From Halorubrum trapanicum (GTDB lineage: Archaea > Halobacteriota > Halobacteria > Halobacteriales > Haloferacaceae): a DNA stretch of 64,000 nt. Below are positions 31,835 through 40,487 of the stretch, piece after piece; within the stretch, counting starts at the first letter, position 1, and each line of letters begins with the position of its first letter. Below the pieces are notes generated by a model, which was given only the letters and a program-made list of their open reading frames with translations, made no database searches and was not told where the DNA came from. The position numbers and the translations under genes are program-made. The DNA is taken from NCBI RefSeq assembly GCF_002355655.1, contig NZ_AP017569.1, positions 62,001 to 126,000 of the forward strand. Reading direction: 5' to 3'.

Positions 31835-33766
31835 ATGACTGAAATGGGCGGCTACAGAGACCGTGTGGCACAGGTCGACCTCGGCGGCGGCGAGGTCAGC
31901 TACCGCGGGATCGACGACGACGACGCGGAGAAGTACATCGGCGCGCGCGGGCTCGGCGTCAAGTACGTCTTCGACAAGGGTCCCGACGTGGACCCGCTCG
32001 GACCGGAGAACCGACTGGCGTTCATGACGGGCCCGCTCACGGGCACCCAGACCGTGATGAGCGGTCGGATCGCCCTGGTAACGAAGTCCCCGCTGACGGG
32101 GACCGTCACCGACTCGCACCACGGCGGCTGGTCCGGCGCGCGGCTCAAGTGGGCCGGGCTCGACGGCATCCTGCTCGACGGCGCGAGCGACGAGCCGGTC
32201 TACCTGTTCGTCGAGGACGGTGACGTGGAGGTACGCGACGCCTCCCACCTCTGGGGCCAGGGCGTCCACGACACCATCGACCAGCTCGGCGAGGAGGTCG
32301 ACGGGAAGGTCGGCCGCGACGTCTCCGTGATGGCGATCGGCCAGGGCGGCGAGAACGAGGTGCGCTACGGCTGCGTCATCAACGAGGACGACCGCGCCTC
32401 GGGCCGCGGCGGCACCGGCGCCGTGATGGGCTCGAAGAACGTGAAGGCGGTCGTCGTGAAGTCGGGCACCGACATGCCCAAGCCCGCCGACCCGGAGACG
32501 TTCCAGGAGGGCTACCAGCAGGCGATGGAGGTCATCCGCGAGTCCGACGTCACCGCGCCCAACGAGGGCGGGCTCTCGATGTACGGGACGAACGTCCTGA
32601 TGAACGCGACCGAGGAGATGGACGGGCTCCCGACGAAGAACGCGAAACACACCTCGACGGAGGCGTACAGCGAGGCCGACGGCGTCGACGTGCAGGCCGA
32701 GCGCGTCTCCGGCGAGAACGTCCGCGAGAACATCCTCGTCGACGAGCCGACCTGTCACTCCTGTCCGGTGGCGTGTAAGAAGGAGGTCGAGGTCGACGTG
32801 ACCCACAAGGGGCAGGACCTGAACGTCCGCATGGAGTCGTACGAGTACGAGTCCGCGTGGGCGCTCGGCCCGAACTCGGGGCACGACGACCGCGACGAGA
32901 TCGCCGTCATGCTCGACCGGTGTAACGACCTCGGCATCGACACCATCGAGGCCGGCAACATGATGGCGATGGCGATGGAGATGAGCGAGGAGGGGAAACT
33001 GGAAGGCGTCGGCCACCTCGACTGGGGCGACTCCGAGACGATGATCGACCTCATCGAGGAGATCGGCCACCGCTCCAGCGACCTCGGCGACCTCCTCGCG
33101 GAGGGCCCCGAGCGCGTCGCCGACGCGAAGGACGCGCACGGCAACAAGCTCTCCGTCAAGGGCCAGACGATGGCCGCGTACGACCCGCGCTGTATGAAGG
33201 GCATGGGGATCGCGTACGCGACCTCCAACCGCGGCGCCTGCCACCTGCGCGGGTACACGCCGGCCGCCGAGATCCTCGGCATCCCGGAGAAGGTCGACCC
33301 GTACGAGTGGGAGGGCAAAGGCGAGCTCACCGCCACCTTCCAGGACTTACACGCGGTGTCGGACTCGTTCGACATCTGCAAGTTCAGCGCGTTCGCGGAG
33401 GGGATCGAAGAGTACGTGCTCCAGTACAACGGCATGACCGGCCGCGACCTCTCGGAGGACGACCTCTTCGAGGCCGGCGAGCGCGTGTACAACCTCGAAC
33501 GGTACTTCAACAACCTCGCCGGCTTCGACGGCGCGGACGACACGCTGCCGAACCGGTTCATCGAGGGGCACCCGGACGCCATCCCCGGCACGGGCGCCAG
33601 CGAGGGGGAACTCGTCGAACTCGACAAGCTGAAGGCCGAGTACTACGAGACCCGCGACTGGGTCGACGGCGTCGTCCCCGACGAGAAGCTCGAGGAGCTC
33701 GGCATCGACATCGGGCCCGGAACCGGCGTCTCCGCCGGCGACTCCGCGGCCCCGGCCGACGACTGA
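31835..33766 (+). CDS. aor: Aldehyde:ferredoxin oxidoreductase (tungsten enzyme)
   Basis: 643 aa from the ATG at 31835 (MTEMGGYRDR); an ATG at 31820 adds five residues and one at 31844 would suit the TATA-like ATATAA at 31815-31820. Domain 1 carries IGARGLGVKY and GRIALVTKSPLTG with SHHGGWSGARLKWAG (tungstopterin contacts). The 4Fe-4S ligands are CHSCPVAC (about 309) and a distal Cys in SDSFDICKF (about 510). It oxidises aldehydes to acids, reducing ferredoxin, in the cytosol. It could couple to the sugar-degradation pathways; the partner ferredoxin is not adjacent. Confidence 0.93.
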   Translation: MTEMGGYRDRVAQVDLGGGEVSYRGIDDDDAEKYIGARGLGVKYVFDKGPDVDPLGPENRLAFMTGPLTGTQTVMSGRIALVTKSPLTGTVTDSHHGGWSGARLKWAGLDGILLDGASDEPVYLFVEDGDVEVRDASHLWGQGVHDTIDQLGEEVDGKVGRDVSVMAIGQGGENEVRYGCVINEDDRASGRGGTGAVMGSKNVKAVVVKSGTDMPKPADPETFQEGYQQAMEVIRESDVTAPNEGGLSMYGTNVLMNATEEMDGLPTKNAKHTSTEAYSEADGVDVQAERVSGENVRENILVDEPTCHSCPVACKKEVEVDVTHKGQDLNVRMESYEYESAWALGPNSGHDDRDEIAVMLDRCNDLGIDTIEAGNMMAMAMEMSEEGKLEGVGHLDWGDSETMIDLIEEIGHRSSDLGDLLAEGPERVADAKDAHGNKLSVKGQTMAAYDPRCMKGMGIAYATSNRGACHLRGYTPAAEILGIPEKVDPYEWEGKGELTATFQDLHAVSDSFDICKFSAFAEGIEEYVLQYNGMTGRDLSEDDLFEAGERVYNLERYFNNLAGFDGADDTLPNRFIEGHPDAIPGTGASEGELVELDKLKAEYYETRDWVDGVVPDEKLEELGIDIGPGTGVSAGDSAAPADD

Positions 33767-33835
33767 CCGAGCCCGCGTCGCGGACGCGGTCGCCGCCCAC
33801 TTGTTTTTAAGTGATCTCCCCCGGTAGCGCCGGCC

Positions 33836-34174
33836 ATGGCGCACGACCCGCTCTCGCCCTCCGAGGTCCTCCGCACGCCGCTTGGTGCCGTCCTCGCGGC
33901 CGTGAGTCTCCTCGTGTTCGTGTACTCGCTCGTGATCGTCGGGCAGATCCTGCTCGGCGTCATCGTCGTCCTCGCGCTCTCGGTCGGCCCGTACATCTCG
34001 TACCGGCTGTTCGCCGCGCTCGACTCGCTCGCCGACGCCGCCCAGCGGATCGCCGACGCCCGCGAGCGCGAGGTCGGAGGGGGCGAGGAGGCGCGGTTCG
34101 ACCGCCCCGTCGACCGCGACGCCGCTGAGACGCGCGAGCGGTCCGGGGAGCGCGCGACCGAGCGCGAGCGCTGA
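33836..34174 (+). CDS. Small two-helix membrane protein with charged tail
   Basis: 112 aa. Two membrane segments (about 17-37 and 39-60; VLAAVSLLVFVYSLVIVG, LLGVIVVLALSVGPYISY) are followed by a cytosolic helical tail of about 45 residues rich in Asp, Glu and Arg (ADAREREVGGGEEA). No family recognised. It is followed after 38 bp by another membrane-protein gene on the same strand; the two may be co-transcribed. A T-rich TATA-like TTTTTAAG lies about 30 nt before its ATG. Confidence 0.68.
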   Translation: MAHDPLSPSEVLRTPLGAVLAAVSLLVFVYSLVIVGQILLGVIVVLALSVGPYISYRLFAALDSLADAAQRIADAREREVGGGEEARFDRPVDRDAAETRERSGERATERER

Positions 34175-34212
34175 CGCGACCGTTTATCTCCTCCCGCCGC
34201 GACCGGACGGGT

Positions 34213-34581
34213 ATGAACTGGCGACTCGTCGCAGCGCTCGGCGTCGGCGTGACCGCGTTCCTCCTCGCGGCCGTCACCGTCACGGAACTGCTCGCGGCGA
34301 CGATCGAGTTCTCCGCGCTCGTCGGGCTCCCGGTCGGAATCTTCGTCGGCGCAGCGGCCGCGGCGGCGACGCGGTTCCGCCTCTGGAAGAACCCGGGCGT
34401 GCGCCCCGCGCTGCTCGGCGTCGCCGCGGTCGGCTACGCGATTCTCGGCGTCGCGGCCGCCTCGTACGCGATCTCGTCCGTCCGCGGGCTGGTGAGCGTC
34501 GAGCGCGCTCTCGCCGTCGCCCTCCTCGTCGGCGTCGTCGCCTTCGCGGTTGCGACGCGGCGATCGGACCGGTTCGACTGA
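34213..34581 (+). CDS. Four-helix membrane protein, function unknown
   Basis: 122 aa with four hydrophobic segments (about 5-27, 33-50, 62-84 and 97-115), separated by short charged loops (RFRLWKNPGVRP). The pattern resembles haloarchaeal membrane proteins without assigned function. Converges with the azlD end of the trmJ-azlCD operon, 34 bp away. Confidence 0.68.
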   Translation: MNWRLVAALGVGVTAFLLAAVTVTELLAATIEFSALVGLPVGIFVGAAAAAATRFRLWKNPGVRPALLGVAAVGYAILGVAAASYAISSVRGLVSVERALAVALLVGVVAFAVATRRSDRFD

Positions 34582-34615
34582 CGCGCTATACGGCGGCAGA
34601 CCGCCGCCGTCCGGC

Positions 34616-34972
34616 TCAGGCGAACACGACGAACCGGAACAGCCACAGCGCCCCCATTCCGGTCGCGATGGTCGCGAACACGTTCTCCGTCCGCCACGCG
34701 ACCGCGCCGGCGACGGCGCCCGCGATCAGCCGCTCGTCGAGGAGGGTCGCGGCGACCGACGGCCCCAGCGTCACCAGGTCGGGGAGGACGAGCGCCGCGA
34801 GGACCGCCGGCGGGACGTACCGCAGCGGCCGCTGAACGCGCGTCGGGACCCCGTCGATCCGGCCGAAGAGGTGGATGAAGGAGAGCCGGATCCCGTAGGT
34901 GACGACGCCGATGGCGACGATGGCGACCCAGGCGCGCGGCGAGGCGACGAGGCCGGCGAGCGCGTCGGTCAC
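34616..34972 (-). CDS. azlD: AzlD-family branched-chain amino acid exporter subunit
   Basis: 118 aa, four membrane segments, with VVTYGIRLSFIHLF near the N-terminus and ALVLPDLVTLGPS in the middle, as in AzlD/BrnE small subunits. GTG start at 34972. It works with AzlC (upstream gene) to export branched-chain amino acids and analogues; the specificity is inferred from the family. The start region (GGAGGTGACGGCCTCGTGAC) is a near-copy of the end of azlC, indicating a short duplication. Confidence 0.85.
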   Translation of the reverse strand: MTDALAGLVASPRAWVAIVAIGVVTYGIRLSFIHLFGRIDGVPTRVQRPLRYVPPAVLAALVLPDLVTLGPSVAATLLDERLIAGAVAGAVAWRTENVFATIATGMGALWLFRFVVFA

Positions 34973-35018
34973 GAGGCCGTCACCTCCGAGCCGACGGCGG
35001 CCGTCGCGAGGCCGGTCG

Positions 35019-35714
35019 TCACGACGCCGTCACCTCCGTCACCAGCCCCGCCCCGATCCCGCACAGCGCGCCGACGAGCAGCCCGAGGTTGAGCGGGAGC
35101 CCGGCGGCGACGACCGCGACCGCGCCGGCCGCGACGCCCGCGACGGTGGTGGGACGGTCCTTCATCGCGGGCACGAGGAGCGCGAGGAACACCAGCGGCA
35201 CGGCGAAGGTGAGCCCCCACGCGTCGGGGACGCCGGCCCCGAGGACGACCCCCGCCACCGTCCCGATCTGCCAGACGATCCACAGCGACGCGGCCGCACC
35301 GAGGTAGTAGCGCCACCGGCTTCGGTCCGGGTTCTCGTCGAACTCCGCGACCGAGAGCGCGTACGCCTGATCGGTGAGCAGGTAGGCGAGCCCCGCGCGG
35401 AGTCGGCGCCCGTACTCCGCGAAGTGCGGCGCGATGGAGGCCGAGTACATCAGCATCCGGAGGTTGATCACCATGGCCGTGCCGACGACGACCGCGAGCG
35501 GGGCGTTCTCGCCGAGCAGCTCCAGCGCGGCGAGCTGGGAGGCGCCCGCGAACACGATCACGGACATCCCGACCGCCTCGGCCAGCCCGAGGCCGGCGTC
35601 GACGGCGGCGATGCCGGCGACGAGCGCGAACGGCGCGATACCGAGCATGAGCGGCGACACGTCGCGCACGCCGGCCAGCAGGTCCTCGTCGAGAGCGGGG
35701 CCGCGCACGGTCAC
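35019..35714 (-). CDS. azlC: AzlC-family branched-chain amino acid exporter subunit
   Basis: 231 aa. GTG start at 35714, overlapping the trmJ stop (GTGA); another GTG two codons in is possible. Family motifs include GIAPFALVAGIAAVDAGLGL, FAGASQLAALELL, INLRMLMYSAS and LTDQAYALS. Large membrane subunit that pairs with AzlD (46 bp downstream). The overlap with trmJ shows translational coupling between tRNA methylation and an exporter gene, a link with no obvious functional basis. Confidence 0.88.
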   Translation of the reverse strand: MTVRGPALDEDLLAGVRDVSPLMLGIAPFALVAGIAAVDAGLGLAEAVGMSVIVFAGASQLAALELLGENAPLAVVVGTAMVINLRMLMYSASIAPHFAEYGRRLRAGLAYLLTDQAYALSVAEFDENPDRSRWRYYLGAAASLWIVWQIGTVAGVVLGAGVPDAWGLTFAVPLVFLALLVPAMKDRPTTVAGVAAGAVAVVAAGLPLNLGLLVGALCGIGAGLVTEVTAS

Positions 35715-36556
35715 TGCTCCTTGGGGTACGGCGGCTCGTCGTACTTCGCCGCGAGGTGGTCGGCGTGTTCCAGCTTCGCGTTCGCCTTCCGGAAGGTGCC
35801 GAGCAGCGAGTGGACCTCCCGTTCCGTCGGGTGCGCGCGGCCGAGCAGCCGGCGCATCAGCAGCGCGTTCTTCTCTCGGACGTGGTCGCGCTGGCCGGTC
35901 GCCGCGAGGAACTCGTCGAAGAACTCGTGGAATCGCTCGACGTCGGGCTCGGGGGCGCGGGTCACCTCGGTGTCGGGCAGCTGCGTCTCGTCGACGGTGA
36001 GGTCGCGGAGCTCGTATAAGAGTACAGTCGCGGCCTGCCCGAGGTTGAGGACCGGGTAGTCGTCGTCGGCCGGGATCGAGCACACCTCGTCGAGCCGCGA
36101 GAGCTCCTCGTTGTTGAGCCCGCGCCCCTCGCGGCCGAAGACGATGGCGGTGGGCGCGTCCACGGTCTTCAGCGACTCGCGCAGCTCGACGGGCGTCTTG
36201 AACGGGAAGCGCTCGTGGCTGCGGTCGTCCTCGCCGGTGATCGCGGTGGTGCCGACGGTGTGGTAGTTCGCGACGACCTCGTCGAAGGTGACCTCCTCGG
36301 CGTTCGGCAGCACGTCCTCGCGGGCGTGGCCGGCGAAGCCGTACGCCTCGCCGTCCTCCTCGATCTCCGGCGGGTCCACGAGCTTGAGGTCCGAGAGTCC
36401 GAAGTTCTTCATCGCTCGCGCGATGGTGCCGACGTTGCCCGGCGTCTCGGGCTCGACGACGACGACCACGGGTTTTTGACGGGACCGGTCGGCCTCTCCG
36501 GGGCGCTCTTCGGCGGCGTCCGTCTCCGCCGTGTCGTCCGCTTCGCCGCCGGTCAT
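35711..36556 (-). CDS. trmJ: tRNA (cytidine/uridine-2'-O-)-methyltransferase TrmJ
   Basis: 281 aa. SPOUT knot motifs: [20 protein letters not shown] (about 31-50), [13 protein letters not shown], and [22 protein letters not shown]-terminal helical extension ([13 protein letters not shown]...) is typical of TrmJ. It methylates position 32 of tRNA. An acidic N-terminus (25 residues) is a halophilic addition. The ATG at 36556 overlaps the stop of the preceding gene (ATGA). Confidence 0.9.
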   Translation of the reverse strand: MTGGEADDTAETDAAEERPGEADRSRQKPVVVVVEPETPGNVGTIARAMKNFGLSDLKLVDPPEIEEDGEAYGFAGHAREDVLPNAEEVTFDEVVANYHTVGTTAITGEDDRSHERFPFKTPVELRESLKTVDAPTAIVFGREGRGLNNEELSRLDEVCSIPADDDYPVLNLGQAATVLLYELRDLTVDETQLPDTEVTRAPEPDVERFHEFFDEFLAATGQRDHVREKNALLMRRLLGRAHPTEREVHSLLGTFRKANAKLEHADHLAAKYDEPPYPKEQ

Positions 36557-37143
36557 CGGTCCGACGGGTAGTCGGCCGAGAGGTCGAGGTCGGAGTCCGC
36601 GAGCTCCTCCTCGGTCAGCTCCTCGCGTTCGGTGTCCTCCTGCCCGGCGAGTTCGAGGATGTCGATCCGCTCGCCCTCGAAGTCGGCTTCGAGCCGCTCT
36701 TGAATCTCCTGCTGGTCGGGCAGGTCCGGGAGCCCGTCGGGGTCCTCCTCGACGTGTTCGACGGAGCCGTACCCCTCGGGGGCCTCGTTGCCGGCGGCGA
36801 CCCACTCGTGGAAGCGGTCGGCGAACTCGACCGATCCCTTGTGCTCGCTGCCGCCTTCCTCGCGGAACCAGTACAGCAGGTCGGGCTCGTGTTCCGGGCA
36901 GAGCAGGACCTCGCCGTCCGGCTCGCCGTACACGATCTCCGCCTCGTTACAGAGATGAATCTCCTCCTCGCCGTAGTCGAGGTAGCAGACGTCGCAGGGC
37001 TCCTCGACGAGGCCGACGAGCCGCAGGAGTCGCTCCCGGGGGTCCTCCGGGATCTCGTCGAGGGGCTTCAGCTCCTCGTCGTCGGTGAATATCTCGTCCT
37101 CCTCGAAGCGCCACCCGCGGAGGCCGATGCTCACTTTCGCCAT
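36553..37143 (-). CDS. Conserved haloarchaeal protein with Cys/His cluster
   Basis: 196 aa from the ATG at 37143 ([20 protein letters not shown]). The Cys/His pattern PCDVCYLDY...LCNE...LLCPEHEPD suggests one zinc site at about residues 50-85. The rest is acidic and helical ([20 protein letters not shown]) and ends in a Glu/Asp-rich tail. It is the first gene of the operon with trmJ, azlC and azlD, so a link to tRNA or RNA metabolism is possible. Function unknown. Confidence 0.75.
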   Translation of the reverse strand: MAKVSIGLRGWRFEEDEIFTDDEELKPLDEIPEDPRERLLRLVGLVEEPCDVCYLDYGEEEIHLCNEAEIVYGEPDGEVLLCPEHEPDLLYWFREEGGSEHKGSVEFADRFHEWVAAGNEAPEGYGSVEHVEEDPDGLPDLPDQQEIQERLEADFEGERIDILELAGQEDTEREELTEEELADSDLDLSADYPSDR

Positions 37144-37257
37144 GTCGTAGGCTACGCTCCGGCGGCGATAAAAGCGCGTCCTTCCCGGCACGAGGGCGGT
37201 CGCTCCGCCGTCCGGCGGAACCGGCTTTTTAAATCCACGAATCACTTCGGTGTGTGT

Positions 37258-37857
37258 ATGAGACGGCGTCGGCTTCTGGGAGTGGCCGCTGTCGCGACCG
37301 CGGGCGCCGCGGCGGGCTGTCTCGGGGGCGGTGATCCGGCGGGTGACGGCGAGGTAGCGGGCGACGACGGCGAGGTAGCGGGCGACGGCGGCGATTCGAG
37401 CGGTGACGGCACGAGCGGCGGAACCGGCGGCGACGACGTCGAGTGGCCCAGCGAGCCGTACGCCGACTACGAGACGACGACCGTGGCCGTTGAGGGGGCC
37501 GACGGAGAGGAGAAGGGGTCGGTGACCGCGGCGGTCGCCGACGCCGGCGACAAGCGTCTCCTCGGGCTCAGCGACGCCGAGGCGCTCCCGGAGGACGGCG
37601 GGATGCTGTTCGTCTACGACGCGCCCCGGGACTCGCTCACCTACGTGATGCGGCGGATGAGCTTCGGCATCGACATCGTCTTCGTCGACGGCGACCGGGA
37701 GATCGTCCGGATCCACAACGCGCCCGAGCCCGGCCCGAACGAGGACGGCGAGGAACAGCAGTACGACGGGTCGGGCCAGTACGTGCTTGAGGTCCCCTAC
37801 GAGTGGACCGACCGCCACGGCGTCGAGGTGGGCGACTCGCTGCGATTTGATTTATAA
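37258..37857 (+). CDS. DUF192 lipoprotein
   Basis: 199 aa. Lipobox signal [19 protein letters not shown] with Cys21 as the lipid-anchored residue, then a short internal repeat (DGEVAGD twice) and an acidic linker. DUF192 spans about 70-199: [63 protein letters not shown] cell-surface protein of unknown function. Its TAA stop (37855-37857) is embedded in the TTTATAAA palindrome that begins repeat element B. Confidence 0.88.
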   Translation: MRRRRLLGVAAVATAGAAAGCLGGGDPAGDGEVAGDDGEVAGDGGDSSGDGTSGGTGGDDVEWPSEPYADYETTTVAVEGADGEEKGSVTAAVADAGDKRLLGLSDAEALPEDGGMLFVYDAPRDSLTYVMRRMSFGIDIVFVDGDREIVRIHNAPEPGPNEDGEEQQYDGSGQYVLEVPYEWTDRHGVEVGDSLRFDL

Positions 37858-37987
37858 ATAGAATTTAGGTGGCTGTGCGACCGTTTATAAATAGCTGGTG
37901 ACGGACTAACGATGAACACCGCTAGCGTCCCGGTCGCTCGCTTATAAATGGCTGGTGACGGATCGCCGGCGAACACCGCCAAAGCCC

Positions 37988-38091
37988 CAGCCGCGAGGCG
38001 GGCGCACGCTCGCTGCGCTCCTCGGTCGGTCGCTCGTTTCACTCGCTCCCTCCTTGCGGTGCTTACGTCGCCTGCGCCCGCCTCGCGACTG
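37988..38091 (-). repeat. Long hairpin H3 of element B
   Basis: Plus-strand arms CAGCCGCGAGGCGGGCGC (37988-38005) and GCGCCCGCCTCGCGACTG (38074-38091) pair over 18 bp with one wobble-type position. Compared with copy A, one C-G pair has become G-C. Confidence 0.85.
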
Positions 38092-38147
38092 CCCCTTTGA
38101 GTCCCGCCCGCCCGCGACCGCACAGCACCTCACACCTCCCCAGCCTC

Positions 38148-38196
38148 GTCGGGCGCGTCCTTCGGGCTCCCTTCGGTCGCCCTCGGAGCGCCCGAC
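38148..38196 (-). repeat. Hairpin H2 of element B
   Basis: GTCGGGCGC (38148-38156) pairs with GCGCCCGAC (38188-38196). It is in the same place as H2 of copy A and has the same flanks, but different arm bases and a longer loop. Confidence 0.8.
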
Positions 38197-38314
38197 TCCC
38201 TCGCGCGTGCGACTCGCGCCCTGCGGGCGCTCGTCGGCACGCGCCACCGCACCGCCGATCATTTATAAATAGATGTGCGACTCGTTCCCCGGCGAGCGCG
38301 TCGGGTACTCGCCC

Positions 38315-38322
38315 CGTTTATG
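38315..38322 (+). promoter_or_regulatory. TATA-like box of folP
   Basis: CGTTTATG, centred about 27 nt before the ATG at 38346. Confidence 0.5.
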
Positions 38323-38345
38323 TCGCTCGCGCCCGTGCTGATCGT

Positions 38346-39614
38346 ATGCGAAACGTGGACGCCGCGGGGCTGGGGATCGGCGACGACCACCCGCCCCGGA
38401 TCATGGGCGTGCTCAACGTCTCCGAGGAGTCGCCGTACGACCCCAGCGTGTACGACGACCCCGGCGAGGCCGCCGCGTACGTCGACGAGGAGCTGATCGG
38501 CGAGGGCGCCGACATCGTCGACGTCGGCCTCGAATCGGCCAACAAGGACCTCGACGTGCTCTCGGCCGAACAGGAGCTCGACCGGCTCGACACCGCGATA
38601 GAGACGCTCGAATCGACCTCGGGCGACGCCGTCTGGTCGATCGAGACGCGCTACCACGAGGTCGCCGACGAGGCGCTCTCGCGCGGCTTCGACATGGTCA
38701 ACGACATCTGCGGCTTCGCCGACCCCGAGATGCCCCGCGTCTGCCGCGAGCACGACGCGGCCGTCTCGAAGATGGCCTCGCCGCCCGATCTGGAGCGCCC
38801 GGGCGCCATCGAAGATGTCGACGAGATATACGAGGCGCTGTCGATGAACGGCTTCACGGACAAGACGATCCTCGACCCCGCGTTCGGCGGCTGGTCCGCG
38901 GCGAAGACCCACGCGGACGACCGCGAGACGTTCCGCCGCCTCCGGGAGTTCCGCGGCTACGGTCGTCCCCTCCTCGTCTCGATCAACCGCAAGAGCTTCC
39001 TCAAGACGGTCGCCGGTCGCAGCACCGAGGAGGCGCTCCCGGTCTCGCTGGCCGCCACGTCGATGGCGGTCGAGCGCGGCGCGCACGTGGTCCGCACCCA
39101 CGACGTGGGCGAGACGCGCGACGCCGCCCTCGTCGGCGCCGAGTTCGCCCGCGACCGCCACCGCTCCGGCGGCGACTCCGACGCGGTCGCCGTCGAGGAA
39201 CTCAACGTGACGACGGTCCGCGAGGCCGAGCGCCACCTCGACCGGATCGGCGCGTCGGAGGCGACCCGAGGGAACCGCGACGCGGCCGGCAACGCGGTCG
39301 TCCGCACCTACGAGCTCACCGGTCTCGGCGACGCGGCGGTCGGCGCCCTGCGCGCCGCGACCGTCGGCGGCGACGCGAGCGGCGCCGCGTTCGCACTGGG
39401 CGACCCGAACCGGGCGCGACCCGCGACGACCGACGGCGGTACCGGCGACGCGACGCCCGGCGGCGACGGATCCGTCCCGGACGCACCCGCGGCGGACCGC
39501 CGCGGCCTCCTGATCGGGACGCCCGCCGCGATCGAGTCAGTCAGAGAGGCGGTTTCCGGCGTCTCTGAGGCGCTCGACGCCGCGCTCGCGGGTATCGACC
39601 CCCACGTGAGTTAA
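38346..39614 (+). CDS. folP: Dihydropteroate synthase-type protein
   Basis: 422 aa from the ATG at 38346. The pterin-binding barrel shows IMGVLNVSEESPYDPS (family SFYD-like loop), ADIVDVGLESANKD, NDICGFADPEM, ILDPAFGGW, RPLLVSINRKSFL and a late RTHDVGETRDA. The C-terminal 130 residues are an extension rich in Gly/Asp/Ala, longer than in bacterial enzymes. The next gene, mptE, makes the 6-hydroxymethylpterin pyrophosphate substrate, so the pair covers consecutive pterin steps. Haloarchaea need folate; this enzyme condenses the pterin with p-aminobenzoate. Confidence 0.9.
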   Translation: MRNVDAAGLGIGDDHPPRIMGVLNVSEESPYDPSVYDDPGEAAAYVDEELIGEGADIVDVGLESANKDLDVLSAEQELDRLDTAIETLESTSGDAVWSIETRYHEVADEALSRGFDMVNDICGFADPEMPRVCREHDAAVSKMASPPDLERPGAIEDVDEIYEALSMNGFTDKTILDPAFGGWSAAKTHADDRETFRRLREFRGYGRPLLVSINRKSFLKTVAGRSTEEALPVSLAATSMAVERGAHVVRTHDVGETRDAALVGAEFARDRHRSGGDSDAVAVEELNVTTVREAERHLDRIGASEATRGNRDAAGNAVVRTYELTGLGDAAVGALRAATVGGDASGAAFALGDPNRARPATTDGGTGDATPGGDGSVPDAPAADRRGLLIGTPAAIESVREAVSGVSEALDAALAGIDPHVS

Positions 39615-39657
39615 GAGAAAGTTTATGCCCTCGTGTAGACAACCGATCGACCGGACG

Positions 39658-39698
39658 CCGGAGGGGCACGCGGGTAGGGGTACTCTGTGCCACTCCGG
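39658..39698 (+). promoter_or_regulatory. Hairpin in the folP-mptE gap (possible leader or attenuator)
   Basis: CCGGAGGGGCAC (39658-39669) pairs with GTGCCACTCCGG (39687-39698), 11 of 12 positions; the loop is 17 nt. A TATA-like TTTATG at about 39621-39626 lies upstream, which would give mptE a leader of about 130 nt, long for a haloarchaeon. It may instead be a folP 3' structure. Confidence 0.45.
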
Positions 39699-39776
39699 TC
39701 CATACCATAATTCGCCCGGGGAGCGGCGGCGCTATTCGGCGCCGGACGTGACGTCCGCACAGAGCGTGATCCGCCC

Positions 39777-40487
39777 GTGAACTTCGCGACCTTCGAGCCC
39801 GTCTACGAGTCGATCCTCGCGGACTTCGGCTTCGACCGCGCGGCCGACGAACGCGCCCGCGACGTCGCCGCCGACCTCGCGTCGCCGTTCCCGCTCGACC
39901 GCCTCGGCGACTGGGCGGGCGAGACGGTCGCCGTCGCGGGCGCGGCGCCGTGCCTCGCCGACGAGGTCGCGCTCGCCCGCGACGCCGACGTCGTCGTCGC
40001 GGCCTCCACGGCCGCCGACGTCCTCGCCGACCGCGGCGTCAGCGTCGACTGTATGGTGACCGATCTCGACAAGAACCCGGAGACCGCGGCCGAACTGACC
40101 CGCGACGGCGTCCCCGTCGCCGCGCACGCTCACGGCGACAACCTCCCCGCCGTCCGCGAGTGGCTCCCGCGCTTCGCCGACGAGTCGACGCTGGCGACGA
40201 CGCAGGCTGCTCCGGTCGGGCCGGTCCGGAACGCCGGCGGGTTCACCGACGGCGACCGCGCCGCGTTCCTCGCCGACCACGTCGGGGCCGGCGAACTCGT
40301 CTTCCCGGGCTGGAACTTCGACGACCCCGACGTCGACCCGGTGAAGGCGCGGAAGCTCGACTGGGCCGCCCGCCTCCTGCGCTGGCTCGAACGGCGACGC
40401 GGCGAGCGGTTCGAGATTCTGGACGGCCGGCGGGAGGCGGCCGACGCCGCGCTCCGGACGACTCTCGGTGACCGGTTCGACGACTAA
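39777..40487 (+). CDS. mptE: 6-hydroxymethylpterin diphosphokinase MptE
   Basis: 236 aa, GTG start at 39777. DUF115-type fold: VAVAGAAPCLADEVALARD (nucleotide loop), VDCMVTDLDKNPE, AHAHGDN, FPGWNFDDPD and KARKLDWAARLLRWL. It makes 6-hydroxymethyl-dihydropterin pyrophosphate for the preceding dihydropteroate synthase. The family was first characterised in methanogens and is the archaeal replacement of FolK. It overlaps the convergent creatininase-family gene by 4 nt. Confidence 0.9.
   Translation: MNFATFEPVYESILADFGFDRAADERARDVAADLASPFPLDRLGDWAGETVAVAGAAPCLADEVALARDADVVVAASTAADVLADRGVSVDCMVTDLDKNPETAAELTRDGVPVAAHAHGDNLPAVREWLPRFADESTLATTQAAPVGPVRNAGGFTDGDRAAFLADHVGAGELVFPGWNFDDPDVDPVKARKLDWAARLLRWLERRRGERFEILDGRREAADAALRTTLGDRFDD

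Larger units (their letters stand above)
37851..38272 (-). repeat. Structured non-coding repeat element, copy B (inverted relative to A)
   Basis: Read on the minus strand it reproduces element A: TATA palindrome (38272-38261), GCGGTGGCGCG, H1 (GCGCCC-gca-GGGCGC on the minus strand, 38230-38216), GAGGGAGTC, hairpin H2 (38196-38148), GACGAGGCTGGGGAGG, GACTCAAAGGGGCAG, hairpin H3 (38091-37988), GGCTGGGGCTTTGGCGGTG, then tail units spaced 57 bp with ATTTATAA motifs near 37942 and 37885 and a last one at 37851. The arms differ from copy A but keep pairing. Confidence 0.88.

Noticed and set aside
37979-38272. Frames of 90-110 codons inside repeat element B (and similar ones in element A)
   Set aside because: The two copies do not preserve a common frame or peptide, and differences include frame-changing indels, while stem pairing is preserved.
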